NCBI RefSeq assembly: GCF_964355755.1
Contig: NC_092676.1
Span: 12,446,288 to 12,510,287, forward strand
Length of the DNA: 64,000 nt
Reading direction: 5' to 3'
DNA from: Antedon mediterranea
Taxonomy: Eukaryota > Echinodermata > Crinoidea > Comatulida > Antedonidae
Part shown: positions 22,301 through 37,343 of the stretch, one piece after another
Position numbering within the stretch: the stretch's first letter is position 1
How the letters are laid out: the number at the start of each line of letters is the position of its first letter
Position numbers and translations under genes: made by a program
Notes under the pieces: model-generated
What the model saw: the letters and a program-made list of their open reading frames with translations, nothing else
Databases searched by the model: none
What the model was told of the DNA's origin: nothing

Positions 22301-25029
22301 CCATTTTGAGCGTTTCGATAAAACTTTTCACACAAAAACATCAAAGTGCACAAAATAGCTTCAAATCGCATTTGGAGACGTTTTAGACTATTTTGTGCAT
22401 TTCGAAAAAATTTGTTAACATAAAAAGACCAAAGTGTTTAGAATATCTCCAAATCGCATTTGGAGACGTTTTAAACCATTTTGTGCATTTCGATGGAACT
22501 TGGTTACACAAAAACATCAAAGTGCTTAAAATCACATTTAAAACCGTTTTAGAGCATTTTGAGCATTTCGATAAAACTTTTCACACAAAAACATCAAAGT
22601 GTACAAAATAGCTTCAAATCGCATTTAGAGACGTTTTAGACCATTTTGTGCATTTTGATAAAACTTTTCACACAAAAACATCAAATTGCACAAAATAGCT
22701 TAATATTGTGTTTGAAAACGTTTTAAACCATTTTGAGCATGTCGATAAAACTTTTCACACAAAAATATCAAAGTGCCCAGAATATCTTCAAATCGCATTT
22801 AGAGACGTTTTAGACCATTTTGTGCATTTCGAAAAAATTTGTTAACATAAAAAGACCAAAGTGTTTAGATTATCTCCAAATCGCATTTGGAGACGTTTTA
22901 GACCATTTTGTGTTTTTCGAAAAAACTTTTCACACAAAAACATCAAAGTGTACAAAATTGCTTCAAATCGCATTTAGAGAGGTTTTAGACCATTTTGTGC
23001 ATTTCGATAAAACTTTTCACACAAAAACATCAAAGTGCACAGAATATCTTAATACCGTGTCTGAAATCGTTTTAAACCATTTTGAGCATGTCGATAAAAC
23101 TTTTCACACAAAAACATCAAAGTGCACAGAATATCTTCAAATCGCATTTGGAGACGTTTTAGACCATTTTGTGCATTCCGATGAAACTTGGTTACACAAA
23201 AACATCAAAGTGCTTAAAATCACATTTGAAACCGTTTTAGAGCATTTTTAGCATTTCGATAATACTTTTCACACAAAAACATCAAAGTGTACAAAATAGC
23301 TTCAAATCGCATTTGGAGACGTTTTAGACCATTTTGTGCATTTCGATGAAACTTGGTTACACAAAAACATCAAAGTGCTTAAAATCACATTTGAAACCGT
23401 TTTAGACCATTTTGAGCATTTCGATAAAACTTTTCACACAAAAAAATCAAAGTGCACAAAATAGCTTCAAATCGCATTTGGGGACGTTTTAGACTATTTT
23501 GTGCATTTCGAAAAAATTTGTTAACATAAAAAGACCAAAGTGTTTAGAATATCTCCAAATCGCATTTGGAGACGTTTTAAACCATTTTGTGCATTTCGAT
23601 GGAACTTGGTTACACAAAAACATCAAAGTGCTTAAAATCACATTTAAAACCGTTTTAGAGCATTTTTAGCATTTCGATAAAACTTTTCACACAAAAACAT
23701 CAAAGTGTACAAAATAGCTTCAAATCACATTTGAAACCGTTTTAGACCATTTTGAGCATTTCGATAAAACTTTTCACACAAAAACATTAAAGTGTACAAA
23801 ATAGCTTCAAATCGCATTTGGAGACGTTTTAGACCATTTTGTGCATTTCGATGAAACTTGGTTACACAAAAACATCAAAGTGCTTAAAATCACATTTGAA
23901 ACCGTTTTAGAGCATTTTTAGCATTTCGATAAATACTTTTCACACAAAAACATCAAGGTGTACAAAATAGCTTCAAATCGCATTTGGAGACGTTTTAGAC
24001 CATTTTGTGCATTTCGATGAAACTTGGTTACAAAAAAACATCAAAGTGCTTAAAATCACATTTGAAACCGTTTTAGACCATTTTGAGCATTTCGATAAAA
24101 CTTTTCACACAAAAACATCAAATTGCACAAAATAGCTTAATATCGTGTTTGAAAACGTTTTAGACCATTATGAGCATGTCGATAAAACTTTTCACACAAA
24201 AACATAAAAGTGAACAGAATAGCTTCAAATTGCATTTGGAGACCTTTTAGAGCATTTTGTGCATTTCGATAAAATGTGTTAATATAAAAAGACCAAAGTG
24301 TTTAGAATATCTTCAAATCACATTTGGAGACGTTTTAGACCATTTTTTGCATTTCGATGAAACTTGGTTACACAAAAACATCAAAGTGCTTAAAATCACA
24401 TTTAAAACCGTTTTAGAGCATTTTGAGCATTTCGATAAAACTTTTGACACAAAAACATCAAAGTGTACAAAATAGCTTCAAATCGAATTTAGAGAGGTTT
24501 TATACCATTTTGTGCATTTCGATAAAACTTTTCACAAAAAAACATCAAAGTGTACAAAATAACTTCAAATCGCATTTAGAGACGTTTTAGACCATTTTGT
24601 GCATTTTGATAAAACTTTTCACACAAAAACATCAAATTGCACAAAATAGCTTAATACCGTGTTTGAAATCGTTTTAAACCATTTTGAGCATGTCGATAAA
24701 ACTTTTCACAAAAAAACATCAAAGTGCACCGAATAGCTTCAAATCGCATTTGGAGACGTTTTAAACCATTTTGTGCATTTCGATAAAACTTTTCACATAA
24801 AAACATGAAAGTGTACAAAATAGCTTCAAATCGCATTTAGAGACGTTTTAGACCATTTTGGGCATTTCGATGAAACTTAGTTACACAAATACATAAAAGT
24901 CCTTAAAATCACATTTCAAACCGTTTTAGAGCATTTTGAGCATTTCGTTAAAACTTTTCACACAAAAACATCAAAGTGCACAAAATAGCTTCAAATCGCA
25001 TTTAGAGATGTTTTAGACCATTTTGTGCA

Positions 25030-27981
25030 ATTCGATAAAACTTTTCACACAAAAACATCAAATTGCACAAAATAGCTTAATATCGTGTTTGAAAACGTTT
25101 TAGACCATTTTGAGCATGTCGATAAAACTTTTCACACAAAAACATAAAAGTGAACAGAATAGCTTCAAATTGCATTTGGAGACGTTTTAGAGCATTTTGT
25201 GCATTTCGATAAAATGTGTTAACATAAAAAGACCAAAGTGTTTAGAATATCTTCAAATCACATTTGGAGACGTTTTAGACCATTTTTTGCATTTCGATGA
25301 AACTTGGTTTCACAAAAACATCAAAGTGCTTAAAATCACATTTAAAACCGTTTCAGAGCATTTTGAGCATTTCGATAAAACTTTTCACACAAAAACATCA
25401 AAGTTTACAAAATAGCTTCAAATCGCATTTAGAGAGGTTTTAGACCATTTTGTGCATTTCGATAAAACTTTTCACACAAAAACATCAAAGTGTACAAAAT
25501 AACTTCAAATCGCATTTAGAGACGTTTTAGACCATTTTGTGCATTTTGATAAAACTTTTCACACAAAAACATCAAAGTGCACAAAATAGCTTCAAATCGC
25601 ATTTAGAGATGTTTTAGACCATTTTGTGCATTTCGATAAAACTTTTCACACAAAAACATCAAATTGCACAAAATAGCTTAATACCGTGTTTGAAATCGTT
25701 TTAAACCATTTTGAGCATGTCGATAAAACTTTTCACAAAAAAACATCAAAGTGCACAGAATAGCTTCAAATCGCATTTGGAGACGTTTTAAACCATTTTG
25801 TGCATTTCGATAAAACTTTTCACATAAAAACATCAAAGTGTCCAAAATAGCTTCAAATCGCATTTAGAGACGTTTTAGACCATTTTGGGCATTTATAAAA
25901 GTGCTTAAAATCACATTTCAAACCGTTTTAGAGCATTTTGAGCATTTCGATAAAACTTTTCACACAAAAACATCAAAGTGCACAAAATAGCTTCAAATCG
26001 CATTTAGAGATGTTTTAGACCATTTTGTGCATTTCGATAAAACTTTTCACACAAAAACATAAAAGTGAACAGAATAGCTTCAAATTGCATTTGGAGACGT
26101 TTTAGAGCATTTTGTGCATTTCGATAAAATGTGTTAACATAAAAAGACCAAAGTGTTTAGAATATCTTCAAATCACATTTGGAGACGTTTTAGACCATTT
26201 TTGGCATTTCGATGAAACTTGGTTACACAAAAACATCAAAGTGCTTAAAATCACATTTAAAACCGTTTTAGAGCATTTTGAGCATTTCGATAAAACTTTT
26301 CACACAAAAACATCAAAGTGTACAAAATAGCTTCAAATCGCATTTAGAGAGGTTTTAGACCATTTTGTGCATTTCGATAAAACTTTTCACACAAAAACAT
26401 CAAAGTGTACAAAATAACTTCAAATCGTATTTAGAGACGTTTTAGACCATTTTGTGCATTTTGATAAAACTTTTCACACAAAAACATCAAATTGCACAAA
26501 ATAGCTTAATATCGTGTTTGAAAACGTTTTAAACCATTTTGAGCATGTCGATAAAACTTTTCACACAAAAATATCAAAGTGCACAGAATATCTTCAAATC
26601 GCATTTAGAGACGTTTTAGACCATTTTGTGCATTTCGAAAAAATTTGTTAACATAAAAAGACCAAAGTGTTTAGAATATCTCCAAATCGCATTTGGAGAC
26701 GTTTTAGACCATTTTGTGTTTTTCGAAAAACTTTTCACACAAAAACATCAAAGTGTAGAAAATTGCTTCAAATCGCATTTAGAGACGTTTTAGACCATTT
26801 TGTGCATTTCGAAAAAACTTTTTAAAATAAAAACACCAAAGTGCTTAGAATAGCTTCAAATCGCATTTGGAGACGTTTTAGACCATTTTGTGCATTTCGA
26901 TGAAACTTGGTTACACAAAAACATCAAAGTGCTTAAAATCACATTTGAAACCGTTTTAGAGCATTTTGAGCATTTCGATAAAACTTTTCACACAAAAACA
27001 TCAAAGTGTACAAAATAGCTTAAAATCACATTTGAAACCGTTTTAGACTATTTTGAGCATTTCGATAAAACTTTTCACACAAAAACATCAAAGTGTACAA
27101 AATAGCTTCAAATCGCATTTGGAGACGTTTTAGACCATTTTGTGCATTTCGATGAAACTTGGTTACACAAAAACATCAAAGTGCTTAAAATTACATTTGA
27201 AAGCGTTTTAGAGCATTTTGAGCATTTCGATAATACTTTTCACACAAAAACATCAAAGTGTACAAAATAGCTTCAAATCGCATTTGGAGACGTTTTAGAC
27301 CATTTTGTGCATTTCGATGAAACTTGGTTACACAAAAACATCAAAGTGCTTAAAATCACATTTGAAACCGTTTTAGACCATTTTGAGCGTGTCGATAAAA
27401 CTTTTCACACAAAAAAATCAGAGTGCACTAAATAGCTTCAAATCGCATTTGGAGACGTTTTAGACCATTTTGTGCATATCGATGAAACTTGGTTACACAA
27501 AAACATCAAAGTGCTTAAAATCACATTTGAAATCGTTTTAGACCATTTTGAGCGTTTCGATAAAACTTTTCACACAAAAAAATCAGAGTGCACAAAATAG
27601 CTTCAAATCGCATTTGGAGACGTTTTAGACTATTTTGTGCATTTCGAAAAAATTTGTTAACATAAAAAGACCAAAGTGTTTAGAATATCTCCAAATCGCA
27701 TTTGGAGACGTTTTAAACCATTTTGTGCATTTCGATGGAACTTGGTTACACAAAAACATCAAAGTGCTTAAAATCACATTTAAAACCGTTTTAGAGCATT
27801 TTGAGCATTTCGATAAAACTTTTCACACAAAAACATCAAAGTGTACAAAATAGCTTCAAATCGCATTTAGAGAGGTTTTAGACCATTTTGTGCATTTCGA
27901 TAAAACTTTTCACACAAAAACATCAAAGTGTACAAAATAGCTTCAAATCGCATTTAGAGACGTTTTAGACCATTTTGTGCA
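25030..27981 (+). repeat. 2952-bp higher-order unit, copy 1
   Basis: Matches 27982 onward at a constant offset of 2952. Shared rare variants include GGTTTCACAAAAAC (25308/28260), a 25-bp deletion giving GGGCATTTATAAAAG (25890/28842), and TTTTTGGCATTTCG (26203/29155). The left edge is set by GTGCAATTCG against GTGCATTTCG near 25030 and is approximate. Confidence 0.82.
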
Positions 27982-30155
27982 TTTCGATAAAACTTTTCAC
28001 ACAAAAACATCAAATTGCACAAAATAGCTTAATATCGTGTTTGAAAACGTTTTAGACCATTTTGAGCATGTCGATAAAACTTTTCACACAAAAACATAAA
28101 AGTGAACAGAATAGCTTCAAATTGCATTTGGAGACGTTTTAGAGCATTTTGTGCATTTCGATAAAATGTGTTAACATAAAAAGACCAAAGTGTTTAGAAT
28201 ATCTTCAAATCACATTTGGAGACGTTTTAGACCATTTTTTGCATTTCGATGAAACTTGGTTTCACAAAAACATCAAAGTGCTTAAAATCACATTTAAAAC
28301 CGTTTCAGAGCATTTTGAGCATTTCGATAAAACTTTTCACACAAAAACATCAAAGTTTACAAAATAGCTTCAAATCGCATTTAGAGAGGTTTTAGACCAT
28401 TTTGTGCATTTCGATAAAACTTTTCACACAAAAACATCAAAGTGTACAAAATAACTTCAAATCGCATTTAGAGACGTTTTAGACCATTTTGTGCATTTTG
28501 ATAAAACTTTTCACACAAAAACATCAAAGTGCACAAAATAGCTTCAAATCGCATTTAGAGATGTTTTAGACCATTTTGTGCATTTCGATAAAACTTTTCA
28601 CACAAAAACATCAAATTGCACAAAATAGCTTAATACCGTGTTTGAAATCGTTTTAAACCATTTTGAGCATGTCGATAAAACTTTTCACAAAAAAACATCA
28701 AAGTGCACAGAATAGCTTCAAATCGCATTTGGAGACGTTTTAAACCATTTTGTGCATTTCGATAAAACTTTTCACATAAAAACATCAAAGTGTCCAAAAT
28801 AGCTTCAAATCGCATTTAGAGACGTTTTAGACCATTTTGGGCATTTATAAAAGTGCTTAAAATCACATTTCAAACCGTTTTAGAGCATTTTGAGCATTTC
28901 GATAAAACTTTTCACACAAAAACATCAAAGTGCACAAAATAGCTTCAAATCGCATTTAGAGATGTTTTAGACCATTTTGTGCATTTCGATAAAACTTTTC
29001 ACACAAAAACATAAAAGTGAACAGAATAGCTTCAAATTGCATTTGGAGACGTTTTAGAGCATTTTGTGCATTTCGATAAAATGTGTTAACATAAAAAGAC
29101 CAAAGTGTTTAGAATATCTTCAAATCACATTTGGAGACGTTTTAGACCATTTTTGGCATTTCGATGAAACTTGGTTACACAAAAACATCAAAGTGCTTAA
29201 AATCACATTTAAAACCGTTTTAGAGCATTTTGAGCATTTCGATAAAACTTTTCACACAAAAACATCAAAGTGTACAAAATAGCTTCAAATCGCATTTAGA
29301 GAGGTTTTAGACCATTTTGTGCATTTCGATAAAACTTTTCACACAAAAACATCAAAGTGTACAAAATAACTTCAAATCGTATTTAGAGACGTTTTAGACC
29401 ATTTTGTGCATTTTGATAAAACTTTTCACACAAAAACATCAAATTGCACAAAATAGCTTAATATCGTGTTTGAAAACGTTTTAAACCATTTTGAGCATGT
29501 CGATAAAACTTTTCACACAAAAATATCAAAGTGCACAGAATATCTTCAAATCGCATTTAGAGACGTTTTAGACCATTTTGTGCATTTCGAAAAAATTTGT
29601 TAACATAAAAAGACCAAAGTGTTTAGAATATCTCCAAATCGCATTTGGAGACGTTTTAGACCATTTTGTGTTTTTCGAAAAACTTTTCACACAAAAACAT
29701 CAAAGTGTAGAAAATTGCTTCAAATCGCATTTAGAGACGTTTTAGACCATTTTGTGCATTTCGAAAAAACTTTTTAAAATAAAAACACCAAAGTGCTTAG
29801 AATAGCTTCAAATCGCATTTGGAGACGTTTTAGACCATTTTGTGCATTTCGATGAAACTTGGTTACACAAAAACATCAAAGTGCTTAAAATCACATTTGA
29901 AACCGTTTTAGAGCATTTTGAGCATTTCGATAAAACTTTTCACACAAAAACATCAAAGTGTACAAAATAGCTTCAAATCACATTTGAAACCGTTTTAGAC
30001 TATTTTGAGCATTTCGATAAAACTTTTCACACAAAAACATCAAAGTGTACAAAATAGCTTCAAATCGCATTTGGAGACGTTTTAGACCATTTTGTGCATT
30101 TCGATGAAACTTGGTTACACAAAAACATCAAAGTGCTTAAAATTACATTTGAAAC
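27982..30155 (+). repeat. 2952-bp higher-order unit, copy 2 (incomplete)
   Basis: Follows copy 1 directly and matches its first 2.17 kb. It then diverges at AATTACATTTGAAACC (near 30150) against AATTACATTTGAAAGC (near 27200). The last 0.78 kb of copy 1 is not repeated here. Confidence 0.8.
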
Positions 30156-33100
30156 CGTTTTAGACCATTTTGAGCATTTCGATAAAACTTTTCACACAAA
30201 AACATCAAAGTGTACAAAATAGCTTCAAATCGCATTTGGAGACGTTTTAGACCATTTTGTGCATTTCGATGAAACTTGGTTACACAAAAACATCAAAGTG
30301 CTTAAAATCACATTTGAAACCGTTTTAGAGCATTTTTAGCATTTCGATAATACTTTTCACACAAAACATCAAAGTGTACAAAATAGCTTCAAATCGCATT
30401 TGGAGACGTTTTAGACCATTTTGTGCATTTCGATGAAACTTGGTTACACAAAAACATCAAAGTGCTTAAAATCACATTTGAAACCGTTTTAGACCATTTT
30501 GAGCATTTCGATAAAACTTTTCACACAAAAAAATCAAAGTGCACAAAATAGCTTCAAATCGCATTTGGGGACGTTTTAGACTATTTTGTGCATTTCGAAA
30601 AAAATTGTTAACATAAAAAGACCAAAGTGTTTAGAATATCTCCAAATCGCATTTGGAGACGTTTTAAACCATTTTGTGCATTTCGATGGAACTTGGTTAC
30701 ACAAAAACATCAAAGTGCTTAAAATCACATTTAAAACCGTTTTAGAGCATTTTTAGCATTTCGATAAAACTTTTCACACAAAAACATCAAAGTGTACAAA
30801 ATAGCTTCAAATCACATTTGAAACCGTTTTAGACCATTTTGAGCATTTCGATAAAACTTTTCACACAAAAACATCAAAGTGTACAAAATAGCTTCAAATC
30901 GCATTTGGAGACGTTTTAGACCATTTTGTGCATTTCGATGAAACTTGGTTACACAAAAACATCAAAGTGCTTAAAATCACATTTGAAACCGTTTTAGAGC
31001 ATTTTTAGCATTTCGATAAATACTTTTCACACAAAAACATCAAGGTGTACAAAATAGCTTCAAATCGCATTTGGAGACGTTTTAGACCATTTTGTGCATT
31101 TCGATGAAACTTGGTTACAAAAAAACATCAAAGTGCTTAAAATCACATTTGAAACCGTTTTAGACCATTTTGAGCATTTCGATAAAACTTTTCACACAAA
31201 AACATCAAATTGCACAAAATAGCTTAATATCGTGTTTGAAAACGTTTTAGACCATTTTGAGCATGTCGATAAAACTTTTCACACAAAAACATAAAAGTGA
31301 ACAGAATAGCTTCAAATTGCATTTGGAGACCTTTTAGAGCATTTTGTGCATTTCGATAAAATGTGTTAATATAAAAAGACCAAAGTGTTTAGAATATCTT
31401 CAAATCACATTTGGAGACGTTTTAGACCATTTTTTGCATTTCGATGAAACTTGGTTACACAAAAACATCAAAGTGCTTAAAATCACATTTAAAACCGTTT
31501 TAGAGCATTTTGAGCATTTCGATAAAACTTTTCACACAAAAACATCAAAGTGTACAAAATAGCTTCAAATCGAATTTAGAGAGGTTTTATACCATTTTGT
31601 GCATTTCGATAAAACTTTTCACACAAAAACATCAAAGTGTACAAAATAACTTCAAATCGCATTTAGAGACGTTTTAGACCATTTTGTGCATTTTGATAAA
31701 ACTTTTCACACAAAAACATCAAATTGCACAAAATAGCTTAATACCGTGTTTGAAATCGTTTTAAACCATTTTGAGCATGTCGATAAAACTTTTCACAAAA
31801 AAACATCAAAGTGCACCGAATAGCTTCAAATCGCATTTGGAGACGTTTTAAACCATTTTGTGCATTTCGATGAAACTTGGTTACACAAAAACATCAAAGT
31901 GCTTAAAATCACATTTGAAACCGTTTTAGAGCATTTTGAGCATTTCGATAAAACTTTTCACACAAAAACATCAAAGTGTACAAAATAGCTTCAAATCGCA
32001 TTTAGAGACGTTTTAGACCATTTTGTGCATTTCGAAAAAATTTGTTAACATAAAAAGACCAAAGTGTTTAGAATATCTCCAAATCGCATTTGGAGACGTT
32101 TTAGACCATTTTGTGCATTTCGATGAAACTTGGTTACACAAAAACATCAAAGTGCTTAAAATCACATTTGAAACCGTTTTAGAGCATTTTTAGCATTTCG
32201 ATAATACTTTTCACACAAAAACATCAAAGTGTACAAAATAGCTTCAAATCGCATTTGGAGACGTTTTAGACCATTTTGTGCATTTCGATGAAACTTGGTT
32301 ACACAAAAACATCAAAGTGCTTAAAATCACATTTGAAACCGTTTTAGACCATTTTGAGCATTTCGATAAAACTTTTCACACAAAAAAATCAAAGTGCACA
32401 AAATAGCTTCAAATCGCATTTGGAGACGTTTTAGACTATTTTGTGCATTTTGAAAAAATTTGTTAACATAAAAAGACCAAAGTGTTTAGAATATCTCCAA
32501 ATCGCATTTGGAGACGTTTTAAACCATTTTGTGCATTTCGATGGAACTTGGTTACACAAAAACATCAAAGTGCTTAAAATCACATTTAAAACCGTTTTAG
32601 ATCATTTTGAGCATTTCGATAAAACTTTTCAGACAAAAACATCAAATTGCACAAAATAGCTTAATACCGTGTTTGAAATCGTTTTAAACCATTTTGAGCA
32701 TGTCGATAAAACTTTACACAAAAAAACATCAAAGTGCACAGAATAGCTTCAAATCGCATTTGGAGACGTTTTAAACCATTTTGTGCATTTCAATAAAACT
32801 TTTCACATAAAAACAACAAAGTGTACAAAATAGCTTCAAATCGCATTTAGAGACGTTTTAGACCATTTTGGGCATTTCGATGAAACTTGGTTACACAAAT
32901 ACATAAAAATGCTTAAAATCACATTTCAAACCGTTTTAGAGCATTTTGAGCATTTCGATAAATCTTTTCACACAAAAACATCAAAGTGCACAAAATAGCT
33001 TCAAATCGCATTTAGAGATGTTTTAGACCATTTTGTGCAATTCGATAAAACTTTTCACACAAAAACATCAAATTGCACAAAATAGCTTAATATCGTGTTT

Positions 33101-36059
33101 GAAAACGTTTTAGACCATTTTGAGCATGTCGATAAAACTTTTCACACAAAAACATAAAAGTGAACAGAATAGCTTCAAATTGCATTTGGAGACGTTTTAG
33201 AGCATTTTGTGCATTTCGATAAAATGTGTTAACATAAAAAGACCAAAGTGTTTAGAATATCTTCAAATCACATTTGGAGACGTTTTAGACCATTTTTTGC
33301 ATTTCGATGAAACTTGGTTACACAAAAACATCAAAGTGCTTAAAATCACATTTAAAACCGTTTTAGAGCATTTTGAGCATTTCGATAAAACTTTTCACAC
33401 AAAAACATCAAAGTGTACAAAATAGCTTCAAATCGCATTTAGAGAGGTTTTAGACCATTTTGTGCATTTCGATAAAACTTTTCACACAAAAACATCAAAG
33501 TGTAAAAAATAACTTCAAATCGTATTTAGAGACGTTTTAGACCATTTTGTGCATTTTGATAAAACTTTTCACACAAAAACATCAAATTGCACAAAATAGC
33601 TTAATATCGTGTTTGAAAACGTTTTAAACCATTTTCAGCATGTCGATAAAACTTTTCACACAAAAATATCAAAGTGCACAGAATATCTTCAAATCGCATT
33701 TAGAGACGTTTTAGACCATTTTGTGCATTTCGAAAAAATTTGTTAACATAAAAAGACCAAAGTGTTTAGAATATCTCCAAATCGCATTTGGAGACGTTTT
33801 AGACCATTTTGTGTTTTTCGAAAAAACTTTTCACACAAAAACATCAAAGTGTACAAAATTCCTTCAAATCGCATTTAGAGATGTTTTAGACCATTTTGTG
33901 CATTTCGAAAAAATTTGTTAACATAAAAAGACCAAAGTGTTTAGAATATCTCCAAATCGCATTTGGAGACGTTTTAGACCATTTTGTGCATTTCGATGAC
34001 ACTTGGTTACACAAAAACATCAAAGTGCTTAAAATCACATTTAAAACCGTTTTAGAGCGTTTTGAGCATTTCGATAAACTTTTCAAACAAAAACATCAAA
34101 GTGTACAAAATAGCTTCAAATCGTATTTGGAGACGTTTTAGACCATTTTGTGCGTTTCGATGAATCTTGGTTACACAAAAACATCAAAGTGCTTAAAATC
34201 AAATTTAAAACCGTTTTAGTGCATTTTGAGCATTTCGATAAAACTTTTCACACAAAAACATCAAAGTGCACAAAATAGCTTCAAATCGCATTTAGAGATG
34301 TTTTAGACCATTTTGTGCGTTTCGATAAAACTTTTCACACAAAAACATCAAATTGCACAAAATAGCTTAATATCGTGTTTGAAAACGTTTTAGACCATTT
34401 TGAGCATGTCGATAAAACTTTTCACACAAAAACATCAAAGTTTACAAAATAGCTTCAAATCACATTTGGAGACGTTTTAAACCATTTTGTGCATTTCGAA
34501 AAAAACTTTTTAACATAAAAACACCAAAGTGCTTAGAATAGCTTCAAATCGCATTTGGAGACGTTTTAGACCATTTTGTGCATTTCGATGAAACTTGGTT
34601 ACACAAAAACATCAAAGTGCTTAAAATCACATTTGAAACCGTTTTAGAGCATTTTGAGCATTTCGATAAAACTTTTCACACAAAAACATCAAAGTTTACA
34701 AAATAGCTTCAAATCACATTTGAAACCGTTTTAGACCATTTTGAGCATTTCGATAAAACTTTTCACACAAAAACATCAAAGTGTACAAAATAGCTTCAAA
34801 TCGCATTTGGAGACGTTTTAGACCATTTTGTGCATTTCGATGAAACTTGGTTACACAAAAACATCAAAGTGCTTAAAATCACATTTGAAACCGTTTTAGA
34901 CCATTTTGAGCGTTTCGATAAAACTTTTCACACAAATAAATCAGAGTGCACAAAATAGCTTCAAATCGCATTTGGAGACGTTTTAGACTATTTTGTGCAT
35001 TTCGAAAAAATTTGTTAACATAAAAAGACCAAAGTGTTTAGAATATCTCCAAATCGCATTTGGAGACGTTTTAAACCATTTTGTGCATTTCGATGGAACT
35101 TGGTTACACAAAAACATCAAAGTGCTTAAAATCACATTTAAAACCGTTTTAGAGCATTTTGAGCATTTCGATAAAACTTTTCACACAAAAACATCAAAGT
35201 GTACAAAATAGCTTCAAATCGCATTTAGAGACGTTTTAGACCATTTTGTGCATTTTGATAAAACTTTTCACACAAAAACATCAAATTGCACAAAATAGCT
35301 TAATATTGTGTTTGAAAACGTTTTAAACCATTTTGAGCATGTCGATAAAACTTTTCACACAAAAATATCAAAGTGCCCAGAATATCTTCAAATCGCATTT
35401 AGAGACGTTTTAGACCATTTTGTGCATTTCGAAAAAATTTGTTAACATAAAAAGACCAAAGTGTTTAGATTATCTCCAAATCGCATTTGGAGACGTTTTA
35501 GACCATTTTGTGTTTTTCGAAAAAACTTTTCACACAAAAACATCAAAGTGTACAAAATTGCTTCAAATCGCATTTAGAGAGGTTTTAGACCATTTTGTGC
35601 ATTTCGATAAAACTTTTCACACAAAAACATCAAAGTGCACAGAATATCTTAATACCGTGTCTGAAATCGTTTTAAACCATTTTGAGCATGTCGATAAAAC
35701 TTTTCACACAAAAACATCAAAGTGCACAGAATATCTTCAAATCGCATTTAGAGACGTTTTAGACCATTTTGTGCATTTCGAAAAAATTTGTTAACATAAA
35801 AAGACCAAAGTGTTTAGAATATCTCCAAATCGCATTTGGAGACGTTTTAGACCATTTTGTGCATTTCGATGAAACTTGGTTACACAAAAACATCAAAGTG
35901 CTTAAAATCACATTTGAAACCGTTTTAGAGCATTTTGAGCATTTCGATAAAACTTTTCACATAAAAACATCAAAGTGTACAAAATAGCTTCAAATCACAT
36001 TTGAAACCGTTTTAGACCATTTTGAGCATTTCGATAAAACTTTTCACACAAAAACATCA

Positions 36060-36100
36060 AAGTGTACAGAATAGACCAATTTGTGCATTTCGATGAAACT
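36060..36100 (+). repeat. Monomer with private 28-bp deletion
   Basis: ACAGAATAGACCAATTTGTG: the centre from CTTCAAATCG to TTTTAG is missing, with TAG at both deletion ends as possible microhomology. I saw no other copy in the window. Confidence 0.75.
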
Positions 36101-36780
36101 TGGTTACACAAAAACATCAAAGTGCTTAAAATCACATTTGAAACCGTTTTAGAGCATTTTTAACATTTCGATAATACTTTTCACACAAAAACATCAAAGT
36201 GTACAAAATAGCTTCAAATCGCATTTGGAGACGTTTTAGACCATTTTGTGCATTTCGATGAAACTTGGTTACACAAAAACATCAAAGTGCTTAAAATCAC
36301 ATTTGAAACCGTTTTAGAGCATTTTGAGCATTTCGATAAAACTTTTCACACAAAAAAATCAAAGTGCACAAAATAGCTTCAAATCGCATTTGGAGAGGTT
36401 TTAGACCATTTTGTGCATTTCGATAAAACTTTTCACACAAAAACATCAAAGTGTACAAAATAGCTTCAAATCGCATTTAGAGACGTTTTAGACCATTTTG
36501 TGCATTTCGATGAAACTTGGTTACACAAAAACATCAAAGTGCTTAAAATCACATTTAAAACCGTTTTAGAGCGTTTTGAGCATTTCGATAAACTTTTTAC
36601 ACAAAAACATCAAAGTGCACAAAATAGCTTCAAATCGCATTTAGGGATGTTTTAGACCATTTTGTGCATTTCGATAAAACTTTTCACACAAAAACATCAA
36701 ATTGCACAAAATAGCTTAATACCGTGTTTGAAATCATTTTAAACCATTTTGAGCATGTCGATAAAACTTTTCACACAAAA

Positions 36781-36815
36781 ACATCAAAGTGCACAGAAAC
36801 CGTTTTAGACCATTT
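36781..36815 (+). repeat. Hybrid monomer junction by deletion
   Basis: GTGCACAGAAACCGTTTTAG joins the start of one monomer directly to the second half of a CACATTTGAAACCG monomer, removing the centre. It is unique in the window as far as I can see. Confidence 0.7.
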
Positions 36816-37343
36816 TGAGCATTTCGATAAAACTTTTCACACAAAAACATCAAAGTGTACAAAATAGCTTCAAATCGCATTTGGAGACGTTTTAGACCAT
36901 TTTGTGCATTTCGATGAAACTTGGTTATACAAAAACATCAAAGTGCTTAAAATCACATTTAAAACCGTTTCAGAGCATTTTTAGCATTTCGATAAAACTT
37001 TTCACACAAAAACATCAAAGTGTACAAAATAGCTTCAAATCGCATTTAGAGAGGTTTTAGACAATTTTGTGCATTTCGATAAAACTTTTCACACAAAAAC
37101 ATCAAAGTGTACAAAATAGCTTCAAATTGCATTTAGAGACGTTTTAGACCATTTTGTGCATTTCGATAAAACTTTTCACACAAAAACATCAAATTGCACA
37201 AAATCGTTTTAAACCATTTTAAATCGTTTTAAACCATTTTGAGCATGTCGATAAAACTTTTCACAAAAAACATCAAAGTGCACAGAATAGCTTCAAATTG
37301 CATTTGGAGACGTTTTAGAGCATTTTGTGCATTTCGATAAAAT

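Larger units (their letters stand above)
17010..30632 (+). repeat. Long near-identical duplication, copy 1
   Basis: Aligns base for base with 49862-63484 at one constant offset of 32852, so there is no net insertion or deletion over 13.6 kb. Homology continues leftward to about 14380/47863. It includes the 676-bp tandem run, the 2952-bp pair and block P. Confidence 0.85.

Noticed and set aside
22820-23251. Longest open frame (143 codons, recurring at 55672-56103)
   Set aside because: It starts at TTG, consists of five satellite monomers read through stop-free variants, ends at the usual TTTTTAG of a class B monomer, and has no independent coding signal. Related frames end at different monomers in different copies.
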